Shown here: piece by piece, positions 1 through 9,831 of the stretch
How the letters are laid out: every line of letters starts with the position of its first letter
How positions within the stretch are numbered: the stretch's first letter is position 1
Origin: Antedon mediterranea
Lineage: Eukaryota > Echinodermata > Crinoidea > Comatulida > Antedonidae
Length of the DNA stretch: 64,000 nucleotides
Reading direction: 5' to 3'
NCBI RefSeq assembly: GCF_964355755.1
Contig: NC_092679.1
Span: forward strand, 24,366,432 to 24,430,431
Made by a program: the position numbers and the translations under genes
Notes under the pieces: model-generated
Database searches by the model: none
Seen by the model: only the letters and a program-made list of their open reading frames with translations
Told to the model about the DNA's origin: nothing

Positions 1-71
1 CTTTAATATTATTAACTTCCAACTAATAAATAAATAAACTCAAAATGTATAATAATGAAAGAAGAACCAAC

Positions 72-3000
72 CTGCATATAATACCCATAGAATGAAGATC
101 TTCTAAAGCAAGTACTATTTCTGCGATCCAAAAACGTATACATGACTCTGGCAGTGTGGCGTTAACTCTCAACTGTTCATTGTCTAAATGTTCAAATAGA
201 ACAGACATTGTCCGATCACGCGATAAAGCTATTCCATTACCGGTTATTCCATTGTCAGTTAAAGTTTTCTTTCCAACATTATTTTCCAAATTTTCTTTCT
301 GTTCATTCATTTCAGTAGTATTCTCTTTTTTGTTAGAATCAACGGAAGTTTTCCTCGTTGGACTACAAACTGGGGTTGGAATTCCTTTTGGTATTGTAAC
401 AGAGGGTTTGCGGTCAGGAGAGTCCTCGATACTAACCCATGTATTGAATTGCAGTTTATTTGTTGTACTGCCTGCTTCACTAGATTCATATTTTTCAAAT
501 GGATTAACAAATACAGAAAAAGTATCATCTTCTGGCGGAGAACTTTCAGGCAAATTTAACACTTCTTTGGTAGATTCAGGTTCACCCTCAATTTGGTTGT
601 CATTATCAATTCCGGGAAAACACCCTTTACCCATCCCAGACACATTGAGATTGCTCTTTGATGTCTGTGTTTGAAGTATAGGACGGTTAGTACTGTTATC
701 AGTTCTACAGATTGCACTGTTATCAACTAAATCTACGACAAGAAAGTCATCAGCAGAATTGACTGTACTGTCACATGTGACTTCAACGGATTGCAAGAGC
801 TCAGAGGAATCTCCATCAATTGATGAACCACTGCTCATTGTGGTAGCGTCCATAACGATGCCAAATCCACTTGTGTCTGGCGTTTTGTGGATGAATGAAT
901 CTAGCAAATTAGGTACATTATCTTCAATATCTTCCATAAAGTAACCAGATGGTTTTTTAGTTTGTGAATTATCAATAGAGTCTAGCACATCATCAATTAC
1001 CTCATTACTATCCGACACTTCCGCTTCGTTTTCTGGAAAACGATCGAAATCAAGCTTTCGTGATGAATTGCTCTTTGATGTATTGTTATCCTCTGGGATG
1101 TCTTTTAATGTTCGACCCGACTTACGTGGATCGAAACTGAAAATATCTCCATTCATCACATGTTCTGGACTTGAGAAGTCACTCTCTAAGCTGTCAATAC
1201 TGAACAAGCACATTGGAGGAGGTTGTCTGTCTGGTGTGGTTTGAGGCAAAGACGCTTCCTGATTATCAACAAACACATTATCTGGTTGTGTTTGTAAATT
1301 ATCATCATCATACTGCAAGCATTTCTCCATAAGAGTGCTCATACTCAAATCATCAGTTTCATCCACTACATCTGATTCAACATCTGATGCAGTGGTGTTT
1401 AAAATGGAGAGATTTGGCGCAGCAACAGATGGCATAGTGTCATCAGTAAAGTCTTGATTATTACTTAACGGTTCTTTAGAGTTTTTTTCAGATGGCTCTT
1501 TCAAAATCGTTTCATCACTAGTTAATGAATTAATATTATGGGTATAGTCAGTAACAAGCTCAACATAACTGCTGGCACAGTCTTGATTATTGTCTGGGAC
1601 TGGGCTTGTTTCCTTTGATTCTATTTCTGGATTCGGTTCAAAAGAATTAACTGCAGGTTCAACAGTACTATGAATATCTTTTAGATCGTTTTTATCGGCT
1701 GTTGATTCAAAAACCTCTCCGTCTTCAATTGCAATTTCCTCAAGAACACTATTGTCACGAGATCGTTTTGATGCCCTACTAGAATTCCTACTTCTGTCCA
1801 GACTATTGGTCAGCGACTGTTTTGCCATGGCGTCTTCTTCTTGCCTTAGATACCCACTTACGTAATCCCACAGTTTGCCACCACTAGCGTGTTCTATAAC
1901 AAGGTATATAGCATTTTCTGTTTCAAAATACTGGCAGAGTTGAACCATAAAACGACATTTTACTGGAACACAAGTTTTTCTTTTCTTTGAAGGAACAGCA
2001 CACTTTTGTAAAACCTAGAACAAAAAAAACAATATTTAAAATAAGAAATACTGTAGAACAAGGACAAAGTGTACATAGGCCGTAGTGTTAAAAAGAGTAA
2101 GTTTTTAAGTAATCTGAAAACTAAAATTATTTTCGATCATCATCAGTTAATAATTCAATTCAATTTATTTCCACAATTTTATTAAAAATAATAATATTTA
2201 TTCGGCAAAAGTTGCCAGGAGCAAGTAATAGGCATGAGCCCAAACAGAAAACTGCTCTTACTCCAGCAAGTAATAGGCATAAGCCCAAACAGAAAACTGC
2301 CCTTACTCCAGCAAGTAATAGGCATGAGCCCAAACAGAAAACTGCTCTTACTCCAGCAAGTAATAGGCATGAGCCCAAACAGAAAACTGCTCTTACTCCA
2401 GCAAGTAATAGGCATAAACCCAAACAGAAAACTGCTCTTACTCCAGCAAGTAATAGGCATGAGCCCAAACAGAAAACTGCTCTTACTCCAGCAAGTAATA
2501 GGCATGAGCCCAAACAGAAAACTGCTCTTACTCCAGCAAGTAATAGGCATGAGCCCAAACAGAAAACTGCTCTTACTCCAGCAAGTAATATGCATGAGCC
2601 CAAACAGAAAACTGCTCTTACTCCATCATTATTTTAAAATACTAAAATAACAAAACTAAGTAGTACAAATTAATTAAAAACAAAATAACATGGTAATAAA
2701 TTGAATAACAAAAAATAATACTTTACTTTGATGACAAACATTTGGTTAGACACCATATCTAGAACTAATAACACTCTGTCAATTATACCAATAACTTTAA
2801 AATTCTTGAGGTCATCAAATGACCCACGTAAATGTAGTGAGTTGTGATCCATATCCACATGAAATTGATCAGACTATAAAAAAGAAAATAATTTATTGAC
2901 AGAAAATATTAAAACTTTAGACCATTTTTTCAAAGAATTCTTTTAATACAATTTCTATAGAAAATGCTGACGATATATTACATACATTCCATCGATCAAT

Positions 3001-6000
3001 ATTTGCAGCCTCTGCAGAAAGGAATTTCTTGTAAAGATCTTCTGCTTTCATAAGATATTGCGCTGTTTTACGTCGTACTGCCTCACGTCGAGCCTTGTTG
3101 TTATCCGCTGGAAGAACAATGAAAACAAATGATATTTAAAAAAATGAAAAAATACTGTTAAATACATTTCACAGAACTTTGACACTGTTTTGCTTGCAGA
3201 GGCCTTTGCACTGCAATGGACTAACAATATCTGAAATGAATGAATGAAATAAAAACATTGAAAACTTACTAACAACTCCTTGTAAGAGAACATTTACACC
3301 AGTTTTGTAATATGTAAATGCTGATTTATAGTTTCCTGTAGCCTCATTTTCCAAAGCTAGTTTAATATGACTAGCAGCTTTATACAAATAGTCGTCTTCA
3401 CCCCCAAGATCCATTGTAGACACAGATATGTTTGATGCAGTTCTATCACGAGTTGCTAAATCATGCAACGCTTTATTTTGCACCCCGATAGGTAACTGTT
3501 GCACCAATGCATTCCTACTATCAACTATACCTCCATCGACACCAAGTTGTTCATCGCGTTCGGCAGCTTGTTGAGCACGGATACAGTTCAAATAAGCTCT
3601 TGCCATCGATTTTGCGTGATGATCATCTTTACGTGCTGGAACTATACTTGTTCCAACAGCTTTATCATTGATTGATGCATTTTCTACTACTTTTATATCA
3701 TTAGATTCTAAAATGCCGTCAGCACAATCAACTGGTTGATCATTATTTGATTGGCTTGGAAAGTTTAGAGTGATTGCATCATCAGTAGGAGGATCAGAAA
3801 CTGGAGGTAACGATGTTTCTTTCTGCAATCCAGCACACATGTCCATTGCTTCAAACAGCCAACTACTGCTGTGTGACATAATGCCATCTTTGGATTCGGC
3901 TGGCAAATCTAGAAAACAAAATAGATCTTCAAATAACAAACCAGGGGTTGATGATTTAGAATTTAAGAATGACAATTATACCTGTAAAGTAACACTAGGA
4001 AGCTTTCAAACTATTCTAAATCAAAAATGATTTTTATCCTTTTACTTAAAGGTGGTTAAAATATGCAAATTTGTATCATTTTAGGTTCTTGCTATTTTCC
4101 ATACATTCAACCACCTTTCAGAGTAAAATATAATTCAGGGGTGCACCACACAACCCATAGTCCAAAAAATCGGAAGAGGTTCAATCTTCTCCTGAAGTTT
4201 TCTCGGATAAGGACTGGAGATCCACATATTGAAGAAAAAAACAAAAAGTTAAATGACCAACCAGAATCATTGAGAGGATCAAAGAAAGAAACATCCTGAA
4301 CTTGTGGAAGAGGTGTTGATGGCACAGAATCTTCACTGAATGTTGTCCTGTCATCATCATTGTCATTATCAAAACCTGTAGGATCGCTATCAGTCCCTAG
4401 GCCACGGAGCTCTGCAAGTGGATCTTCTTCGTCGTCCTCATGCTGCCGGTGGAGCCACACGCCACCTAAGTTTGATGCTTCTGATACTTGACGGCCTAGG
4501 TTTGGTGAACTTGCGCCAGAGCTACTTTCTATTGTCTCAGATGGTGAAAGCTCTTTCGTCGTTCTGTCTTGAGTCAATACATCTGGTAATAATATATTTT
4601 TGTCAACTGGCTGGCCTCTTGATTCTGCAAGTCTCTTTTCTCCACCCTATATGAAACATAAATAAAAGATGGGACATATTTCAATATTTAATATCCTATT
4701 ATTTTTACAGGTCCTCATCAGGTTCTGTATTAAACACAACATATATCTAATATATTATAATAATAACAGAGTTATTGTAGTACAGTATTTTGTCCTCATT
4801 GCTTTTAACCAATACCTATAACAGAATTATTGCAGATTTTTTTGTAGGCACTTATGGGGATATAAAAATGGTCCTGAGGAGAAGGTTTCTTACAATAGTA
4901 CATGATAAAATTGTTTACCTCAAAAAAATTGACAAAAAAATTACTCTTAACCAAGTAAGACTTTGTAGCAGCAAACTCTAACAGCTTAAGAGAACTCCTT
5001 TGTCTTTCTTCAATTACATCATTATCAAACCGACCTGAAACAAGAACGATTGTATTAATATAAATCATTTTAGAGCAGAATTGTTCTATTTCCAAGAAAT
5101 TATAGAATCTGCAAGTTAGTTTTCGGTTTCGCATTTATCAGCCTCAACAATTTAATGTAACCATTGAATATCACTTTTCTATTTAGGGGTTGGTATTAGA
5201 GATACTAGGTACTAGAGATAAACAACCATTAATATAGTACTCAATTAAGTTCCCCAAACACAGTTACTGTCTGAGTTATTAAATGGTAAAACCATGTCGG
5301 AAATAAAAAAAACCTACCAAATAGTTTTGCCTTTGCAAATGGTGGAAATGTCTCAGGACGTCGCATTTGTTGGTGGATTGTAAACAAAGCCTTATAGAGT
5401 TTTTTAAAATCATTATATCGCTTCCAAACTGTTACCTATAAGTTAAAATTGTTTTTAACCATCGTTAATAATATACCTTTAAAGCTGAGGTACAGGCATG
5501 AATTTTGAATATAATATCTGGTTAATTGTACATAAATCAAATATTTGTAACAGAAATCAAGACGAAAAACATGAATTTCCCTTAATATGGTCAAATACAA
5601 AATTTGGAAAAATTCTGCTATAAAAACAAGGAAGACTTTTTTTCAGTAGTTAGGTAGTTGAACCTAATGTAATAACATGTCTGGTGACTCCCTAGAAGGT
5701 GAAAAAAGATGGCGGATATACGGTGGATAATTTTTCCTATAGCATGAAAATAAAAATCTGAAGTTGAATAAAAATACCAGAAATGTAAAATTCAAGTTAT
5801 ATTACCTATATTTAGTCATCTGATAACATTTTTTACCAAACCGTTTATTTTTTTATAGCTTTTTAAAGTGCCTCTCTATTTACAAAATTTGTGTACAAAA
5901 GAATAGAGATTTTACTGTGTAATTTGAACTATCCCCCCACTGATAAGAAAGTGCTTATTTTCAACAAGCTCGTGTAACAAAAATAAAATCTCAAAAATTA

Positions 6001-6719
6001 TTAAACATAGGGGAAACTATAGATCGATAATTATTGGAATGTATGATCAATAGAAATTTTTGCCCGCACCTGGCCTTTAAAATAAAAATGACAATTGTAG
6101 ACATTTGGACTAGGCTAGTAATGTACACATGTAACGATTTATTCTTCAATTTAATACACATATTACTTACTTCTATAGTTTCTTCTGGTTTGTTTATTAC
6201 AAAACCCTGTAAAAAGAACATTGGAAAAATAATAAATGTATACTAGAAATTGCAGTGCAATAAGTGAGGGTTGTGACAATCTATCTATTATTATTAGTAG
6301 TATGACGCAGACAGGGCCATCCTCCATATAGAAACTACCGCCCATCATCCATCACATGCACCATGGCATGGAGTCCATGCATGCACTGAGCAGAATCTTC
6401 CGGGCTCGGGGCCGAATCTTCCAGGCCCGGGACCGAATGGTCCCACTATCTACTCTCTACGCCTTTACATTTATGTTTATGCCTGGCCCTCCTAGGCTAG
6501 CCTAGGCCTAGGCCCTAGCTAGTAGCAGGCCTAGCTAGGCGCGGCCTAATTAATATATTATGCCTACTCTAGGCCTCTAAGTCAGTGGAAAAATAAAACA
6601 AATTTTACCATATATGTTACTTTGTAAATGGTAAATCCTTTAGGATGAGTGACTGGGTCAGAAACTGTGAAGCTTCGTACCCATTGTTCTCTTTTTCTTG
6701 TCGACGTCTTGGTGGCCAT
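72..6719 (-). CDS. RPS6KC1: Ribosomal protein S6 kinase delta-1-like (PX-MIT-kinase), 5' nine exons; 3' end outside window
   Basis: Exons (minus): 6719-6609, 6206-6171, 5435-5318, 5034-4919, 4646-4262, 3908-3270, 3107-2986, 2873-2727, 2014-72; all phases match, giving 1205 codons plus 2 nt. Residues ~14-126 form a PX domain (VWKRYNDFKKLY, then FPPFAKAKLFGRFDNDVIEE), which in this family binds phosphoinositides. Residues ~422-497 form an MIT domain (YLYKAASHIKLALENEA, then REAVRRKTAQYLMKAEDLYK). The kinase N-lobe follows from ~525 (FKVIGIIDRVLLVLD) to EHASGGKLWDYVSGYL. A Ser/Asp-rich insert of about 560 residues then separates it from helix E (FWIAEIVLALEDLHSMGIICR), where the last exon stops just before the expected catalytic-loop Asp. 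This split kinase is typical of human RPS6KC1, an endosomal protein binding sphingosine kinase 1; function here is inferred by homology. The start fits the human N-terminus, with an SFTVSDP-type motif before PX. The insert is longer than I expect for vertebrates. Confidence 0.93.
2221..2625. repeat. Minisatellite, nine 45-bp units
   Basis: Nine contiguous 45-bp copies start at 2221, 2266, 2311, 2356, 2401, 2446, 2491, 2536 and 2581. They differ by only a few substitutions (for example gagccc/aagccc/aaaccc). The unit begins gcaagtaataggcat and ends ctgctcttactcca. The array lies in the RPS6KC1 intron between exons 2727-2873 and 72-2014. Because 45 is a multiple of 3 and the unit lacks stops in several frames, it produces long open frames on both strands that are not genes. 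Confidence 0.97.
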
Positions 6720-6743
6720 CATGCATGAGAAACGTCAAACACC

Positions 6744-7045
6744 CCGAGGTAAATTCAGAGCGTCATTTCGGGCATTTCGACGATCGAGCATTCTCTACTT
6801 CTACGGAGCGCCATTTATGCCTTTATTTACTTCCGAAATAGAAATAGTACTACGGTAACTGGTTCAGTGGACCAAATTTAGCACCAGTGGAGCACAGTGA
6901 TATAAAATAGAAGTAAGTCACTAATTTTAATATCTTTTTGTATGTTAATACACTGTGCTCAAGTGGACACAATTTGGAGCCAGTGGAGCACAGTGATATA
7001 AATAGAAACAAGTCATTGAATGTCTAATATCTTTTCGTATTAAGC
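6744..7045 (+). repeat. Left inverted-repeat arm of the foldback element
   Basis: The outer ~150 bp match the reverse complement of ~9360-9513. Inward come two tandem subrepeats of about 95 bp (6868-6960 and 6961-7045), each carrying cagtggagcacagtgatat and an aatatctttt-gtatta motif. The inner limit of homology is blurred. Confidence 0.8.
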
Positions 7046-7151
7046 ATATTTGAATACCTACCGTACCGGTATGATACCATACATGTTCGACAATACAGTG
7101 TCACATATCTCTATTTAAAAAAAAACAATATTAAAAAAAAGAAAATATCCG

Positions 7152-7215
7152 TCGAGGTTCGAACCCCAGCCGATAGCACTCAAAACTGAGCATTACCCGT
7201 TACGCCACCAACTAC
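7152..7215 (-). other. tRNA-like sequence (degenerate, SINE-head type)
   Basis: On the minus strand an A-box-like tggcgtaacgg is followed about 35 bp later by a perfect B-box-like ggttcgaac, with a ctcagttttgag hairpin between. The spacing fits an RNA polymerase III internal promoter. The acceptor stem does not close well, so this is probably a tRNA-derived repeat and not a functional tRNA gene. It lies inside the foldback transposon. Confidence 0.45.
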
Positions 7216-8319
7216 ATGAGTGAAAAGCTGATAATAGTCAATTTATACGTTTCAAAGGTGATATGATAATTCTAATTCTTTTCTAAATTATAAAAATATT
7301 AAAATTAGTAAGTAGGCTTTTGTGTGCTAGCTCTGTTTGTATTTCATAATTTTGTTTTGTTGAATTACATGCAATGCACGGCCGCGTTTCATATTTCAAT
7401 AAATATTTTTTTCAAAATTGTCTTTGCTCAGCCCCATTCATGGTGGGGTAGTGAAGACTCTTATATATCATGTTTCAAAATACTATAGGTGTCATTTCTG
7501 GGGACCTTGTAGCTATTTTTAAACAGTTTGGTAAGCCCTGCATTGTTAAGCAAATGAGTTTGTGCAGGTGTAATGGGAAAGATGGTATTGTTAGTCCTAC
7601 GCGGTGAACACGCCACAACATTAAATTTAAAAGTAAAATTTTGATTTTGTTAATCTTTATTAAATATTAAGTCTCCAGTAATACTAGCCCATCCATGGTT
7701 GAGGAAGAGAAATGAGAATAGAGCCCAGAAATGCACTTAACTTGTACCTATTAATATACATAGTAGTCACCTATGATAATTATGATAATGTTAAAATGTC
7801 AACTATCCAGATGCGACTTCAACATTTTAGGTGGGGTTTTCTACTTTAAAAACTCGACTTCGTATATGCCTATGGCCTAGCCCGGCGGCGGAATTAGTCT
7901 AAGCTTCGAAATTGGTCTGGAAATCGGCATCTTTGCAAATGTTCTATAATACAATATCTTGCATGAAACGGATATTTAAAAATACACTATAATGTGTAAC
8001 GGTAGAATTACAATTCTAATGTAAAAGATTAACAAAATAAAAATTGAACAGTGTTGTGTGTTGATCGGGAATAACTAACAATACCATCTTTCCCACAGCA
8101 CATGTGCACACTCATTTGCATAACAAACGCACGGCATACCAAACTACGATGAGATAAAATTAATTCTCTTCTAAACACGTAACGAAGAGAATTAATTCCT
8201 TTTTATAACATTAAAATAAATTGAGGGCGCTAAACATAACATTTATACCATCAAATCAGTTGGCGAGAGCCAAAAAAAAAAAGACAATAATTTTATTCAT
8301 TATTTTCCATTTAAAAAAA

Positions 8320-9513
8320 AATCCACTGGCGCCAAATTGGGTCCACTTGAGCACAGTGTATTAAACATACGAAAAGAACTTGAGCAGCAGCACAGTGTTT
8401 TATACGAAAAGATATTAACATTTAGTGACTTTATTTCTATTTTATATCACTGTGCTCCACTGGGGCCAAATTGGGTCCACTTGAGCACATTGTATTAACA
8501 TACGAAAAGATATTAAAATTTAGTGACTTTATTTCTATTTTATGTTTTTATTAAACCTTATTTTGTGAGGGTGACCCTAAACAGCATATGCAGACAGTCA
8601 AAAACATATATGAAAAACGGATGAACTATGTTATAAAAAATATAAAAATATATAATATATGTACTTAATAAATACAAAAATATAGCCTTCAATACTATAC
8701 AAAACGTTGAGTTTTTTCTTTTAGGATTAAATATTTTGTTAGAGCAGACTTAAAATTAGTTATTGTTACCGCATTTCTTAGTTTGGTGGGTAGCAAATTC
8801 AGGTATGTTGGTGCTCTATAGATGAAGTTTAGCTTCAGTTTTAGGGAAAGGGGCGACAAATTTCCTCTCACTGACACTTCGGGTAGTCCTATATCGATGA
8901 TTTGGAATTCTGGCAAGACGCAGGGCAAGGTATTCCGGAGCAAGACCATTTGCAGACCTGTAGGCAAGGCAGCCCAGTTGTAGATGCATGCGATCTTGGA
9001 CTGTATGAAGTTTTAAGGTGTTGTAAATGTTAGTTCGTGGTGTGAGAGGATGAGCGAAGTGCTCTATTTTGAATGGTCTGTATTCGGTCAATATTCGATC
9101 TGATTCCCCAAACACTACATCAATAGTCAATGTGTGGGAGGATTATAGTTTTATAGAGGAGTATAGATGTGTGTTTATTAATGAAATGACCCAGCACGCG
9201 ATAAGATGGAGATGGACAAGCCCAGTTTGGAACGGAGTTTATTTACATGAAAAGAAAAAGATAAATTTGAATCAATGTGAATGCCAAGATGTTTCTGTTT
9301 GTCAGTTTGTGATATGGGTATATACAAAACGATATTAAAAGTAGTGACTTTTATTTCTATTTTATATCACTGTGCTACCCTGGTGCTAAATTGGGTCCAC
9401 TTGAGCAGTTACCGTAGTACTATTTCTATTATTGAAGTTAATAAAGGCATAAATGGCGCTCCGTAGAGAAGTAGAGAATGCTCCAGTCGTCAGAATGAAG
9501 CTCTGAATATACC
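8320..9513 (-). repeat. Right inverted-repeat arm of the foldback element, interrupted by a LINE
   Basis: It carries subrepeats in the opposite orientation to the left arm: ccaaattgggtccacttgag occurs near 8333, 8466 and 9388, each followed or preceded by cacgaaaagatatt-like and tatttctattttatatcac segments. The arm is split by the LINE fragment at 8541-9325. The terminal part (9360-9513) pairs with the left arm. Confidence 0.75.
8541..9325 (-). pseudogene. 5'-truncated non-LTR retrotransposon (LINE) end, frameshifted
   Basis: Two overlapping minus-strand frames (9130-8816 and 8967-8695) together read as the C-terminal tail after the reverse transcriptase of a CR1/L2-like ORF2: RMHLQLGCLAYRSANGLAPE, then YRAPTYLNLLPTKLRNAV and FKSALTKYLI. 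At least one frameshift separates them. A stop is followed by an AT-rich 3' end finishing near 8541. Nearly identical ~40-bp segments (aaagatattaaaa...tatttctattttat) lie at 8500-8541 and 9326-9365, consistent with insertion into the arm of the foldback element. The family is recognised from the generic tail pattern only. Confidence 0.7.
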
Positions 9514-9831
9514 TCAAACACCGGCGCACACCGGACTGCCAAAACCTGCTTCCGGTATTTACACGATGCCCTGAACATTATGCTTTAATTTCTAATTTTA
9601 ATAGGCTAAAATTTAAAAAAATTATTTTTAAAAACATTTTTAAAACTTTGCTGATTTATTAAATTATGATTGATTGATAAAAAAATAATACTAGGGCCTA
9701 ATATACTTTTATGATACTTTTGTTAGAGGTATGTGCGTAAGACCTTTGACCTGCAAAAAAAAAGAAGTGAACGAACCACCATTTTTCGCAATCATAATTA
9801 GCCTAATATTATTAATATTATATTGTTAAAT
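9514..9831. promoter_or_regulatory. Remnant of the RPS6KC1/ARL2 divergent promoter region
   Basis: Only 24 bp (6720-6743) remain between the RPS6KC1 ATG and the transposon, and about 309 bp between the transposon and the ARL2 ATG at 9832. Removing the element and one duplication would leave about 333 bp between the two start codons, compatible with a compact bidirectional promoter. No TATA box or specific factor site was identified. The assignment rests on gene arrangement alone. Confidence 0.45.

Larger units (their letters stand above)
6744..9513. mobile_element. Foldback-type transposon with long inverted repeats
   Basis: The sequence from about 6746 (ggtaaattcagag..., then cattctctacttctacgg) reappears reverse-complemented, ending at 9513. 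The inverted arms run at least 150 bp at high similarity and continue as tandem subrepeats. Directly outside is a 9-bp direct repeat tcaaacacc (6735-6743 and 9514-9522), a probable target-site duplication. Boundaries are uncertain by 2-4 bp. No transposase is recognisable inside; the interior holds an inner inverted repeat, a tRNA-like stretch and a LINE fragment. Long arms made of subrepeats resemble foldback elements such as the sea-urchin TU family, which makes 8-bp duplications, or Mutator-like elements, which make about 9-bp ones. The class is inference. Confidence 0.82.

Noticed and set aside
2160-2650. Four overlapping open frames on both strands
   Set aside because: They are produced by the 45-bp repeat, whose length is a multiple of three; the products are perfect repeats with no other support.
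4950-4952. Earlier donor (GTTAAG) in the last PX exon of RPS6KC1
   Set aside because: It would remove SNFFVNFFE, the conserved end of the PX domain; the donor at 4918 keeps it and is also in phase.
6618-6620. Earlier donor (GTAACA) for RPS6KC1 exon 1
   Set aside because: Using the donor at 6608 keeps the YKVT segment and matches the spacing to VWKRY in the known family; the earlier one would delete four residues.
7152-7215. Functional tRNA gene
   Set aside because: B box is perfect but the acceptor stem and anticodon arm do not fold into a normal tRNA; better read as a tRNA-derived repeat.
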